DNA of 64,000 nt from Bubalus kerabau (GCF_029407905.1 NC_073637.1:49724501-49788500); one strand, 5' to 3'; positions 21,611 to 32,219 are shown, counted from the stretch's first letter. The notes: a model not told the origin generated them from the sequence alone. Program-made: numbers and translations.

Positions 21611-22255
21611 TCTGATCTGATCTGATCTGCATCCCATAGACCAAGGGGTAATTAAGACTTTCAAGTCTTATTATTTAAGAGATACAGTTTGTAAAGCTAT
21701 CACTACCATAGACAATGAATACTCTGATGGATCTGGGAACAGTAAACTGAAAATTTTCTGGAAAGGATTCACCACTCTAGATGCGATTAAGAACATTTGG
21801 GATTCATGGGAAGAGGTCAAAACATCGACATTAATAAGAATTTGGAAGAAGTTGATTCTAACTTTCATGGTTGACTTTGAGGGGCTCAAGACTTCAGTGG
21901 AAGAAGTACTTACAGATGTGGTAGAACTAACAAGACAACTAGAATTAGAAGTAGAGCCTGAAGATGTGACTGAATTGCTGGAATTTCGTAATAGTTACTG
22001 AACTGCTGCAATCTCATGATAAAACTTTAATGGGTGAGGAGTTGCTTCTTAAGAGTGAGCAAAAGAGTGGCTTCTTAAGATGGACTCTACTCCTGTCAAA
22101 GAAGTAGAAGACTGTTGAAATGATGACAAAAGGATTTAGAATATTATGTAATCTTAGTTGATAAAGCAGTGGTAGGGTTTGAGAGGACTGATTCCAATTT
22201 TGAAAGAAGTTCCACTGTGGGTAAAATGCTATTATACAGCATGGCATGCTAGTGA

Positions 22256-23519
22256 GAAATTGTGCATTCAAATTTTTAGATTCCACAAAGCTGGAGGCAT
22301 CACACGTCCTAATTTCCAACAATAATACAAAGTTACAGTAGTCAACACAGTATGGGACTAGCATAAAAACAGACATATAGACCAAGAGAACAGAATTAAG
22401 AGCCTAGACATAAACCCCCATATATATAATCAAATACTGTTAGACAAGGGAGCAAATCATCCTCAACAGGGAAAGGACACTCTTCTCAATAAGCAGTGCT
22501 GAGAAAACTGGATAGCCATATGCAGAAAATGAAATTCAGCTCTTATCTTATACCACTCATACAAATGAACTTGAAATGGATTAAAGACTTAAGCATAAGA
22601 CCAGAAATCATATAACTTGTAAAAGAAAACATAGGAAAGAAGCTCCTTCCCATTGGTCTTGTGAATGGCTTTTCAGATAGGGCACCAAAAGCACAAGCAA
22701 CAAAAGCATAAATAAATAAGTGGCATTATGTCAAGTTAAAAAGTTTCTGCACATCAAAAAAAAAATGGCAACCCACAGAATGGGAGAAAATATTAGCAAA
22801 CCATATACCTCATAATGGATTAATATTCAAAATATATAAAGAACTCACATATAACTTAATAACAAAAAATGAGTGATTAGATTTAAAATGGAAAAAGAAA
22901 TTGAACAGATATTTTCCAAAGAAGACATCTAAATGACCAAGAGGTACATGAAGTGCTCAACATCACTAATCATCAAGGAAATGCAAATCAAAACCACAAT
23001 GAGAGAGCACCTCACTAATGTCAGAAGAGCGATCACCAAAAAGACAAGAGACAAGTATTGGGAAGGGTGTGGAGAAAAAGGGAATTCTAGTAAAGGGAAT
23101 CTCATCCTCTGTTGGAGAAGGGGATGACAGAGTATGAGATGGTTGGATGGCATCACTGACTTGATGGATATGAGCAAGCTCTGGGAGTTGGTGGTGGACA
23201 GGGAAGCCTGGCGTGCTACAGTCCATGGGGTCACAAAGAGTCAGACATGACTGAGCGACTGAATTGACTGACTATGCTGTTTGTGGAAATGAATATAGCT
23301 ATAGCCAGTATGGAAAACAGCAGAGAGGTTCCTCAAAAACTTAAAAATAGAACTCCCATAAAATATAACCCAGCAATTATACTTATAAATCCAAAAACTA
23401 AAACAGGATATCAATGAGATATCTACCCTCTCATGTCCACTGCAGCATTAGTCACAATAGCCAACGTATGGAAACAGCCTGAGTGTCCATCAGCAGATGA
23501 ATGGATTAGGGAGATGTGA
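22256..23519 (+). repeat. Old L1, ORF2 end and 3' part
   Basis: Degenerate L1: 'aaagctggaggcatcacacg' near 22289, 'ggattaaagacttaagcata' near 22578, 'gaaatgcaaatcaaaaccac' near 22978 and 'atcagcagatgaatggatta' near 23489. A BovB scrap at 23118-23272 interrupts it and it stops abruptly at the BovB copy at 23520; no L1 resumes after that. Confidence 0.82.
23118..23272 (+). mobile_element. BovB LINE 3' tip
   Basis: Sense BovB end: 'agaaggggatgacagagtat', 'ttgatggatatgagcaagct', 'gacagggaagcctggcgtgc', 'ctgagcgactgaattgac'. It is about 155 bp inside an old L1. Confidence 0.85.
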
Positions 23520-25683
23520 TAGTTCAGTTCAGTTCAATCGCTCAGTCGTGTCTGACTCTTTGCGACCCCATGAATCACAGCATGCCAGGCCTCCCTGTCC
23601 ATCACCAACTCCCGGAGTTCACTCAAACTCATGTCCATCGAGTTGGTGATGCCATCCAGCCATCTCCTCCTCTGTCGTCCCCTTTTCCTCCTGCCCCCAA
23701 TCCCTCCCAGCATCAGAGTCTTTTCCAACGAGTCAACTCTTCACATGAAGTGGCCAAAGTACTGGAGTTTCAGCTTTAGCATCATTCCTTCCAAAGAACA
23801 CCCAGGACTGATCTCCTTTAGGATGGACTGGTTGGATCTCCTTGCAGTCCAAGGGACTCTCAGGAGTCTTCTCCAACACCACAGTTCAAAAGCATCAATG
23901 CTTCAGCGCTCAGTTTTCTTCACAGTCCAACTCTCACATCCATACATGACCACTGGAAAAACCATAGCCTTGATTAGACGGACCTTGGTTGGCAAAGTAA
24001 TGTCTCTGCTTTTCAATATGCTATCTAGGTTGGTCATAACTTTCCTTCCAAGGAGTAAGCGTCTTTTAATTTCATGGCTGCAGTCACCATCTGAAGTGAT
24101 TTTGGAGCCCAGAAAAATAAAGTCTGACACTGTTTCCCCATCTATTTCCCATGAAGTGATGGGACCAGATGCCATGATCTTCATTTTCTGAATGTTGAGC
24201 CTTAAGCCAACTTTTTCACTCTCCTCTTTCACTTTCATCAAGAGGCTTTTTAGTTCCTCTTCACTTTCTGCCATAAGGGTGGTATCATCTGCATATCTAA
24301 GGTTAGTGATATTTCTCCTGGCAATCTTGATTCCAGCTTGTGTTTCTTCCAGCCCAGCATTTCTCATGATGTACTCTGCATAGAAGTTAAATAAGCAGGG
24401 TGACAATATAGAGCCTTGACGTACTCCTTTTCCTATTTGGAACCAGTCTGTTGTTCCATGTCCAGTTCTAACTGTGGCTTCCTGACCTGCATATAGGTTT
24501 CTCAAGAGGCAGGTCAGGTGGTCTGGTATTCCCATCTCTTTCAGAATTTTCCAGTTTATTGTGATCCACACAGTCAAAGGCTTTGGCATAGTCAATAAAG
24601 CAGAAATAGATGTTTTTCTGGAACCCTCCTGCTTTTTCCATGATCCAGCGGATGTTGGCAATTTGATCTCTGGTTCCTCTGCCTTTTCTAAAACCAGCTT
24701 GAACATCAGAAAGTTCACGGTTCACATATTGCTGAAGCCTGGCTTGGAGAATTTTGAGCATTACTTTACTAGCGTGTGAGATGAGTGCAATTGTCGGGTA
24801 GTTTGAGCATTCTTTGGCGTTGCCTTTCTTTGGGATTGGAATGAAAACTGACCTTTTCCAGTCCTGCGGCCACTGCTGAGTTTTCCAAATTTGCTGGCAT
24901 ATTGAGTGCAGCACTTTGACAGCATCATCTTTCAGGATTTGAAATAGCTCAACTGGAATTCTATCACCTCCACTAGCTTTGTTCATAGTGATGCTTTCTA
25001 AGGCCTACTTGACTTCACATTCCAGGATGTCTGGCTCTAGGTCAGTGAGCACACCATCGTGATTATCTGGGTCATGAAGATCTTTTTTGTACAGTTCTTC
25101 TGTGTATTCTTGCCATCTCTTCTTAATATCCTCTGCTTCTGTTAGGTCCATACCATTTCTGTCCTTTATCGAGCCCATCTTTGCATGAAATGTTCCCTTG
25201 GTATCTCTAATTTTCTTGAAGAGATCTCTAGTCTTCCCCATTCTGTTGTTTTCCTCTATTTCTTTGCATTGATCACTGAAGAAGGCTTTCTTATCTCTCC
25301 TTGCTATTCTTTGGAACTTTGCATTCAGATGCTTATATCTTTCCTTTTCTCCTTTGCTTTTCGCTTCTCTTCACAGCTATTTGTAAGGCCTCCCCAGACA
25401 GCCATTTTGCTTTTTTGCATTTGTTTTCCATGGGGATGGTCTTGATCCCTGTCTCCTGTACAATGTCACAAACCTCATTCCATAATTCATCAGGCACTCT
25501 ACCTATCAGATCTCGTCCCTTAAATCTATTTCTCACTTCCATTGTATAATCATAAGGGATTTGATTTAGGTCATACCTGAATGGTCTAGTGGTTTTCCTT
25601 ACTTTCTTCAATTTATGTCTGGATTTGGCAATAAGGAGTCCATGGTCTGAGCCACAGTCAGCTCCTAGTCTTGTTTTTGGTGA
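23520..25683 (-). mobile_element. BovB LINE, 3' two thirds
   Basis: Antisense BovB from its (GTTCA)n 3' end at 23521 to the endonuclease end at about 25683. It is the longest uninverted copy here (about 2.16 kb), 5'-truncated as usual for LINEs. I find no clear target-site duplication: the left flank is old L1, the right flank MER5A. Confidence 0.93.
23534..25683 (-). pseudogene. BovB reverse transcriptase, broken
   Basis: On the minus strand, pieces in order are the endonuclease end and linker (25683-25005), the RT front (24986-24468) with GFRKGRGTRDQIANIRWIME and FIDYAKAFDCVDHNK, and the RT back (24718-23903, another frame) with RQGSILSPCLFNFYAEY and YADD. The last piece is the C-terminal WLDGI region to 23534. 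A TAG at 25005-25007 separates linker and RT, at the same codon as in the copy at 20126. A 2-base loss near 24556 (compared with 20579-20585) shifts the frame in the RT. Confidence 0.9.
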
Positions 25684-25862
25684 CTCACAGTCACCTAGGG
25701 TGCTTATTAAAAAAATCATACTTTCTTGCCACAAAAAAAAAAAAAAAAAAAAAGGCTTTTACTTGGTTGGTTTGAGTGGGGCCAGGAATCTGCATGCTAA
25801 GCAGGTGATGGTCCAGCTAAGCTGATGCTGCTGGTCCATGAACCCCATTCGAGAAATACACA
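25684..25862 (+). repeat. MER5A-type hAT transposon remnant
   Basis: 'cacctagggtgcttattaaa' and later 'ggccaggaatctgcatgcta', 'aagctgatgctgctggtcca' match the MER5A order. A pure A-run of about 21 bases (25733-25753) interrupts the middle and is not part of MER5A. Confidence 0.65.
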
Positions 25863-26450
25863 TTGGTCCCATTGGAGTCAAGTCAGAACAGGAGTTATCC
25901 TGCTATAATGGTGATGCTCAAGCTTAATGAAGTGTGAATGAAGAAAAGAGTGGCCCAGCTCTTGTTATGATCCCGTCCTGTGACTTCATGGGGAAGGGCC
26001 TGAAAATACTCAGAAAATTATCACTAAAGGGCAGTTAATCTTGAGCAAATACTGAGTATGTAAGCTAGGAAAGTGTTAAGTCCCTTAGATCTTGGCTTAA
26101 TTCTAGAAAGTCCTTAGAGATGATTTAATGAAAGACCAGGGGCATGAAACCAAGGCTACTGGACCCTGATCATAACTGTCAAGGCTCTAGTGTGAGCAAC
26201 ATAAATCTATTTGGCCTACATTTAGTAGTTTATGCTATTAATACATTCATTTATTCATTCAGTTAGCCAACATGCCTACTTTAGAATGAAGCTTCAAGAA
26301 GACTTTTTCTACCAGAGTACACTTAATTTAAATAGGGCAATCAGCTTTTATAAAGGCTCAACACTATATATACCAGCGTCAAGAAAGACTGGTACTTCCT
26401 TATGTCACTGATTTAAGAAACATTTATTGAATACCTCTTTGTCTCTGGCA
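25863..26450. other. Mostly unrecognised sequence
   Basis: No gene or repeat recognised, apart from a short stretch near 26412-26450 ('aacatttattgaatacctct') that resembles an antisense L2/MIR end. Confidence 0.4.
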
Positions 26451-26670
26451 TATATCTGTTTTTTCACTTTTTTTTAAATTGGAGGATAATTACAATGTTG
26501 TGTTGGTTTATGCTGTACAATAAAGTGAATCAGCTATATGTATACATATATCCCCTCTCACTTAAATCTCTCTCCCCACCCCCATCGCACTCTCTTGATC
26601 ATCACAGAGCACTAAGCTGAATTCTCTGTGCTATACAACATCTTCTCACTCAATAGTATTTTACACATGA

Positions 26671-26868
26671 AAGTGAAATTGAAAGCCACCCAGTTGTGTC
26701 CGAATCTTTGAGACCCCATGGATTATACATACAGTCCATGGAATTCTCCAGGCCAGGATGATGGAGTAGCCTTTATCCTTCTCCAGGGGATCTTCGCAAC
26801 CCAGGGATTGAACCCAGGTCTCCCACATCGCAGGCAGATTCTTTACCAGCTAAACCACCAGGGAAGCC
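26671..26868 (-). mobile_element. Bov-tA SINE
   Basis: Antisense: 'gttgtgtccgaatctttgag', 'ggggatcttcgcaacccagg', 'accagctaaaccaccaggga'. It lies inside the 12-bp duplication of L1 sequence. Confidence 0.88.
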
Positions 26869-26992
26869 CAAGAAAACTACTGGAGTGGGTAGCCTATCCC
26901 TTCTCCAGTGGATCTTGCTGACCCAGGAATTGAACCGGGGTCTCATGCATTGCGGGAGGATTCTTTACCAACTGAGCTACCAGGAAAGTCCA
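26869..26992 (-). mobile_element. Second, partial Bov-tA
   Basis: A further antisense head region directly after the first: 'ctactggagtgggtagccta', 'aggaattgaaccggggtctc', 'actgagctaccaggaaagtc'. It covers only the middle and head of Bov-tA, consistent with tandem or unequal-exchange origin. Confidence 0.8.
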
Positions 26993-27035
26993 TTTTACAC
27001 ATGACAGTGTACATATCTCAATGCTACTCAGTCTT

Positions 27036-27345
27036 CAAATATTGCTTTCCCTGTCAAGCCTTTCTGAAAGCCTTCAGGTTGAATGAATCTTTAAAATTTA
27101 TAAATTTACTTTCTTATTTATAGATATACCTTGGCTTGTGCCCCCTGAAAAAAATTTAGATATTATATATTATATAATCAAAGAATCTTATGGCTGAAAG
27201 GAATTTTACTATAACACTAGTCTCAATGTAATAAAATTTACTCGTTATGTGTCTGTTCCCCAGACAGATCACAAACTTTAGAAAAGGTGGCTATATCTCA
27301 CTCACTGAATCCTAGCACATAAGGTACTGAGTAAATGAATACTCA
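27036..27345 (+). repeat. Probable L2 LINE 3' end
   Basis: 'gtgtctgttccccagacaga', 'tatctcactcactgaatcct' and 'agcacataaggtactgagta' follow the order of the L2 3' end. Strongly diverged. Confidence 0.4.
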
Positions 27346-27364
27346 GGAGCAACTCCACATGAAT

Positions 27365-29295
27365 GCTGTACAAGGTCACAAACCTCCCTCCATAGTTCTT
27401 CAGGCACTCTGTCAGATCTAATCCCTTAAATATATTTGTTACTTCCCTTGTAAGGGATTTGATATAAGTAATATCTGAATGGTCTAGTGGTTTTCCCTAC
27501 TTTCTTCAATTTAAGTCTGAATTTGGCAATAAGGAGTTCATGATCTGAGCCACAGTCAGCTCCTGGTCTTATTTTTGCTGACTGTATAGAGCTTCTCCAT
27601 CTTTGCCTGCAAAGAACATAGTCAGTCTGATTTTGGTATCGACCATCTGCTGACGTCCATGTGTAGAGTCTTCTCTCATGTTGTTGGAAGAAGGTGTTTG
27701 CTATGACCAGTGCGTTCTCTTGGCAAAACTCTATTAGCCTTTGCCCTGCTTCATTCTGTATTCCAAGGCCAAATTTGCCTGTTACTCCAGGTATCTCTTG
27801 ACTTCCTACTTTTGCATTCCAGTCCCCTATAATGAAATGGACATCTTTTTTGGGTGTTAGTTCTAAAAGGTCTTATAGGTCTTCATAGAACCGTTTAACT
27901 TCAGCTTCTTCAGCATTACTGGTCAGGGCATAGACTTGGATTACTGTGATATTGAATGGTTTTCCTTGGAAATGAACAGAGATCATTCTGTTGTTTTTGA
28001 GATTGCATCGAAGCACTGCATTTTGGACTCTTGTTGACTATGATGGTTACTCCATTTCTTCTAAGGGATTCTTGCCCACATTGGTAAATATAATGGTCAT
28101 CTACGTTAAATTCACCCATTCCAGTCCATTTTAGTTCGCTGATTCCTAAAATGTCAATGTTCACTCTTACCATCCCCTTTTACCACTTCCAATTTGCCTT
28201 GATTCATGGACCTAACTCCAGGTTCCTATGCAATATTGCTCTTTAAAGCACTAGACTTTACTTAGATCACCAGCAACATTCACAACTGGGTGTTGGTTTT
28301 CCTTTGGCTCTGTCTCTTCATTCTTTCTGGAGTTCTGACCTGGGGAGTTCATCCTTCAGTGTCCTATCTTTTTGCATTTTCATACTGTTCATGGTGTTCT
28401 CAAGGCAAGAATACTGAAGTGCTTTGCCATTCCCTTCTCCAGTGGACCACTTTTTGCCAGAACTCTCCACCATGACCTGTCCATCTTGGGTGGCCCTACA
28501 CGGCATGGCTCATAGTTTCATTGAATTAGACAAGGCTGTGGGCCATGTGATCAGATTGGTTAGTTTTCTGTGATTGTGGTTTTCAGTCTGGCTGCCCTCT
28601 GATGGAGAAGGATAAGAGGCTTATGAATCTTCCTGATGGGAGAGACTGACTGAGAGGGAAACTGGGTCTTGTTCTGTTGGGCGGGGCCATGCTCAGTAAA
28701 TCTTTAATCCAATTTTCTGTTGAAGTGCAGGGCTGTGTTCCCTCCAGTGTTATTTGACCTGAGGCCAAACTATGGTGGAGGTAATGAAGATAATGGCAAC
28801 CTCCTTCAAAATGTCCCATGCATGCACTGCTACATTCAGTGCCCCCAACCCTGCAGCAGGCCACTGCTGACCCCCACCTCTGCCAGAGACTCCTGGACAC
28901 TCACAGGCAAGTCTGGGTCAGTCTCTTGTGGGGTCACTGCTCTTTTCTCCTGGGTCCTGATACACACAAGGTTCTGTTTGTGCCCTCCAAGAGTCTGTTT
29001 CCCCAGTCCCGTGTAAGTTCTGGTGGCTCTATGGTGGGGTTAACGGTGACGTCCTCCAAGAGGACTTATGCCATACCCAGGTCTACTGCACCCAGAGCCC
29101 CTGCCCCAGAAGCAGTCCACTGCTGGCCCATACCACCTCAGGAGATACCCAAACACAGTTCTGTCTCAGTCTCTGTGGGGTCTTTGGGTCTCTGGCACAA
29201 GGTATGTTTGAGCCCTCTGAGTATCTCTGGTGGGTAGGGGGTTTGATTCTAAATGCAGTTTCACCCCTTCTGCCATCTTGCTGGGGCTTCTCCTT
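27365..29295 (-). mobile_element. BovB LINE, 5' half with 5' end
   Basis: Antisense BovB running from mid-element at 27365 to the 5' terminus near 29295 (rc 'ggagaagccccagcaagatg'). It contains the 5' UTR (about 28500-29295) and the endonuclease region (27365-28490), which has several stops: for example TVDILGISELK-like text appears as NIDILGISELKWTGMGEF at about 28170-28100. The whole RT half and 3' end are missing. Confidence 0.88.
29271..29281 (-). promoter_or_regulatory. YY1-like core at the BovB 5' end
   Basis: Read on the minus strand: 'gcaagatggca', about 15 bases from the 5' terminus. It has the same CAAGATGG core as the L1 site at 9984. Function is inferred. Confidence 0.5.
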
Positions 29296-29317
29296 TGCCC
29301 TTGGAAGTGGGATAGCT

Positions 29318-29755
29318 GGTTAAACATTATTCTGGGTGTGTCTGTAAGAGTGTTTCTGGATGAGATCAACAATTGAGTTAGGAGATTAAGTAAAGCAGAT
29401 TGCCCACCCCAACTTGGAGAAGGGGGCAAGGATGAGATGGTGAAGGACAGGGAAGCCTGGCATGCGGCAGTTCATGTGGTTACAAAGACTGGGACATGAG
29501 TTAGCGACTGAATGACAACAACATGGAGTAAGGGATAAATCATGTTGACTATTTTCTAGCTGAGATACAGGCCACCTCCTGACTTCAACTGAAACTATAC
29601 CACTGGCTTTCCTTGACTCCAGCTTGCAGATGGCAGGTCAAGGGACTTCTCAGACTCCATAATTATGTGAACCAATTCCTTATAAATAATTTTTTCTTCT
29701 TTCTCTCTTTCTCTAATCACCTATTGGTTTCTCTGGAGAACTCTAGTATACTCAT
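29318..29755 (+). repeat. Unassigned ancient interspersed repeat, copy 2
   Basis: 'gggtgtgtctgtaagagtgt', 'gattaagtaaagcagattgc', then after a BovB scrap 'caattccttataaataattt' and 'ttggtttctctggagaactc'. It parallels the repeat at 7263-8178, including the same ends. Confidence 0.55.
29420..29522 (+). mobile_element. BovB LINE 3' tip scrap
   Basis: 'ggtgaaggacagggaagcct', 'ggcatgcggcagttcatgtg', 'gagttagcgactgaatgac'. About 100 bp of diverged BovB 3' end inside the old repeat. Confidence 0.75.
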
Positions 29756-29849
29756 TTTCTTTATCTGCAGAACAGGGAAAATAAAAGCCATATATTTCAG
29801 AACTGTGCTAAATAGTGCATATGTTCTTGTTGTTTTTCAGTCACAAATC

Positions 29850-30056
29850 ACTTTAGTATTCTTGCAGTGAGAACCCCATGGACAGTATGAAAAGGCATAG
29901 AGATATGAAGCTGGAAGATGAGCTGCCCAGGTCTGTAGGTGTCCAGTATGCTACTGAGGAAGAGCAGAGAAATAGCTCCAGAAAGAATAAAGAGGCTGAG
30001 CCAAAGCAGAAATAAGTCCCAGCTGTGGATGTGTCTGGTGGTGAAAGTAAACGCCA
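29850..30056 (+). mobile_element. BovB LINE, internal 5'-half scrap
   Basis: Sense BovB from the region upstream of the endonuclease: 'catggacagtatgaaaaggc', 'gtaggtgtccagtatgctac', 'aaataagtcccagctgtgga'. The same region appears inverted at 18970-19160. The 3' part is absent. Confidence 0.8.
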
Positions 30057-30574
30057 ATAAATACTGTATTTGATTTAATTCTTTAACCTCAATAAGATAT
30101 AGGTACTATTGATATGATTATCCCCTGCATACTCAAAAGTTCTTGCTTCCTCATGGCACTGATGTCTCTTGGGGTAATATTCCCCCACCCAGCAAAGAAC
30201 CAATTTTTTTGCATCTCAGTCAAATTTCAAGGGAAGAGAATCTAATGGGTCCAAATTAATGACTGGTCCTTGTTGGGCAAAATTCTCAGAAAAGTTTATT
30301 CTATCAATTGACCTACAGATTGGTTTGTTTGATCATATTCCCATCCTTGGCCTATTCAAGGAATTTTGTTCAGGGAAAACTGGGGGAGGGAGAGGCAGGA
30401 GGAACCTTAAGTTAACACAGTATCAATTTGTATTTAAGAACCACCTTTGGAGTGGTAGAGGCAAGACTCCCTGGGATTACAAAGAGGCTATGGACCTGGC
30501 ATGCTTGATGAGGTTGGACCTGTATTGAGTTTCTTTAGAGACTAGGGCAGAAAATGAACCTTATACCAGGGTGT
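30057..30574. other. No recognisable feature
   Basis: Apparently unique sequence. An 89-codon open stretch (30259-30528) shows no family resemblance that I can see and is probably chance. Confidence 0.4.
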
Positions 30575-31008
30575 CCTCTTTCAGTTCAGTTCAATTGCTC
30601 AGTTGTGTCTGACTCTTTGCAACCCCATGAACCGCAGCATGCCAGGCATCCCTGTCCATCACCAACTCCCGGAGTTCACTCAGACTCACGTCCATCGAGT
30701 CAGTGATGCCATCCAGTCATCTCATCCTCTGTCATCCCCTTCTCCTCCTCCCTCAATCTTTCCCAGCATCAGGGCCTTTTCAAATGAATCAGCTCTTCCC
30801 ATCAGGTGGCCAAAATATTGGAGTTTCAGCTTCAACATCAGTCCTTCCAATGAACATCCAGGACTGATCTCCTTTAGGATGGACTGGTTGGATCTCCTTG
30901 CAGTCCAAGGGACTCTCAAGAGTCTTCTCCAACACCACAGTTCAAAAGCATCTATTCATTGGCACTCAGCTTTCTTTATAGTCCAACTCTCACATCCATA
31001 CATGACCT
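30575..31008 (-). mobile_element. BovB LINE 3' part
   Basis: Antisense BovB from the (GTTCA)n end to 'ccatacatgac' at 31008, about 430 bp. The minus strand gives LRVPWTARRSNQSIL-like text. A short L2-like end (31009-31100) follows. Confidence 0.9.
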
Positions 31009-31258
31009 CCTATCACTTGTTTATTGCTGAATTTCAAGCCTTAGATCTGTGCCTGGCAACTGCCAAGCATCCAGATAACATATATTAAATAAGTAAATAA
31101 ATCCAACAACTCAAGGTCTTCCTAAGAGAGGCAGCTCCAGAGATCAATAGCCAAGAACCAGTCTTTCTATGGCTGTATGATCAAGAGAGAAACTCACACC
31201 TTGAAAAACATGTCAGTAGATGCTTTTGTCATTGGCAGATTTTCAAATCTTTCCTTTA
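31009..31258. other. Weak L2-like end, then unrecognised sequence
   Basis: 'gatctgtgcctggcaactgc ... taaataagtaaataa' near 31045-31100 vaguely resembles an L2 3' end. Nothing else is recognised. Confidence 0.3.
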
Positions 31259-31491
31259 GGCATGCATGCGTGCATGCTAAGTCACTTCAGTGGTAACTGA
31301 CTCTTTGTGATGCTGTGGACCATAGCCCGCCAGGCTCCCCTCTCCATGGGATTCTCCTGGCATGAATGTTGGCGTGGGTTGCCAGACCCTCCTCAAGGGG
31401 AATCTTTCTGTTCCAGGGATTGAACCCATGTCTCTTATGTCTTCTAACTGGCAAGCAGATTCTTTACCACTAATGCCACCTGGGAAGCCCA
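31259..31491 (-). mobile_element. Bov-tA SINE
   Basis: Antisense: starts in an alternating 'gcatgcatgcgtgcatgc' run, then 'cagggattgaacccatgtct' and 'gccacctgggaagccc'. Confidence 0.88.
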
Positions 31492-31539
31492 AGAAGATGG
31501 TCACACCCAGCTGGGTACTGAGGGTACAATTTTATTTTT

Positions 31540-31768
31540 GTATGTGTGCTCAGTTGTGTTCAACTCTTTGACCTTATGGATTGTAGCCAGCTAGGCTTCT
31601 CTTTCCATGGCATTTTCCAGGCAAGAATACTGGAGTGGGTTGCCATTTCCTCCTCCAGGGTTTCTTCCAGACCCAGGGATCAGACCTGTGTCTCCTGTAG
31701 CTCCTGAGGCTCCTATGCTGGCAGGCAGCCAATGAGGTTTTACCATTGAGCCACCAGGGAAGCACCTC
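31540..31768 (-). mobile_element. Bov-tA SINE
   Basis: Antisense: 'gtgctcagttgtgttcaact', 'gaatactggagtgggttgcc', 'cagggatcagacctgtgtct', 'ttgagccaccagggaagcac'. Confidence 0.88.
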
Positions 31769-31856
31769 TCTAGGTATGGAATAACAAAATCATGGAGATT
31801 ATTGATGAGGGGACCTCTAGAGGAGGCTGAAGCTCCTTTAGGGGCCAAAAGAAGTA

Positions 31857-31985
31857 TTCTCTGGAGAAGGAAATGGCAACCCACTCCAGTAATCCTGCCT
31901 GGGAAATCCCATGGACAGAGGAGCCTGGTGAGCTACAGTCCATAGGGTTGCAAAAGAGTCAGACACAACTTAGTAACTAAACAAA
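31857..31985 (+). mobile_element. Bov-A unit without tRNA head
   Basis: Sense Bov-A monomer: 'ggagaaggaaatggcaaccc', 'gagctacagtccatagggtt', 'gagtcagacacaacttagta'. It is a 5'-truncated Bov-tA. Confidence 0.85.
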
Positions 31986-32219
31986 CAGCTTCCAGTGCTG
32001 CCATTCCCTGGACCTGGAATGCCTTTCTCTCTCTCTCTGTTGACTCTGTACCTACCTCCTCTGCGCAGAGTTGGCTGTTCCTGACCTTTGCTGCCTGCAT
32101 TGCTCATTGCACCCCTGGCTGACATCATTATCTGTGTGTGTGCACAGCTGCACGCAAGGAAAAAGATTTTACTGTGCTGTCAGCTGAGCTGGGGTACCTT
32201 CCCACCTGCAGAATAAAAT
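31986..32219. other. No firm feature
   Basis: Pyrimidine-rich, with a (CT)n run near 32027-32040. It could be diverged L2 but I cannot support this. Confidence 0.3.

Larger units (their letters stand above)
18571..21626 (+). mobile_element. BovB LINE with inverted 5' segment
   Basis: An 11-bp target-site duplication (ctgcatcccat, 18560-18570 and 21627-21637) bounds it. The part 18571-19200 is BovB 5' sequence in reverse orientation; 19201-21626 is the 3' part in forward orientation. The 3' end is a (TCTGA)n run at 21606-21629. Inversion of the 5' part with a loss of about 50 bases at the join is the signature of twin priming during insertion. The host sequence is Tigger1. Confidence 0.93.
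9004..22230 (+). pseudogene. Tigger1 transposase relic, in four pieces
   Basis: Pogo/Tigger transposases carry an N-terminal HTH/CENP-B-type DNA-binding region and a DDE catalytic domain. Conceptual translation with frameshifts gives recognisable pieces. One at about 9735-9960 has VDKTALHWGKMPSR and MLIYHSKMA. One at about 18342-18560 has KWNKAWMTVHRFTTWFTAYF, then CSEKKISFKILLFIDS, GHPRALREMDNEINVVFMP. The last, after 21638, has KIFWKGFTTLD-like and ELEVEPEDVTELL-like text. Stops and indels occur throughout, and three retroposons interrupt the frame. The usual 'DNAPGHP' is altered to DSISGHP, so even the catalytic block is changed. Confidence 0.8.
8598..22255 (+). mobile_element. Tigger1 DNA transposon (pogo-type), nested host of three insertions
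   Basis: Starts at 'caggcatatcttattttatt', the Tigger1 5' terminus. Tigger1 sequence continues at 8598-9531, 9752-9973, 18318-18570 and 21638-about 22255, in the same orientation and consensus order. Bov-tA (9532-9750), L1-BT (9974-18317) and BovB (18571-21626) split it. The 3' terminal inverted repeat is missing: around 22235-22290 the sequence passes into an old L1 fragment. Without the insertions the element is about 2 kb, against about 2.4 kb for a complete Tigger1. It is a fossil and cannot move. Confidence 0.88.
26455..27035 (-). repeat. Old L1 3' UTR, interrupted by two Bov-tA
   Basis: Antisense L1 tail: 'ttggaggataattacaatgt', 'gtgaatcagctatatgtata', 'cagagcactaagctgaattc', resuming at 26992 with 'gacagtgtacatatctcaat'. 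The phrase 'ttttacacatga' occurs at about 26659-26670 and 26993-27004, flanking the SINEs. Confidence 0.8.

Noticed and set aside
28718..29237. Open frames of about 100-140 codons that look like a proline-rich protein
   Set aside because: They lie in the BovB 5' UTR (antisense). There is no conserved domain, and the region is explained by the LINE.
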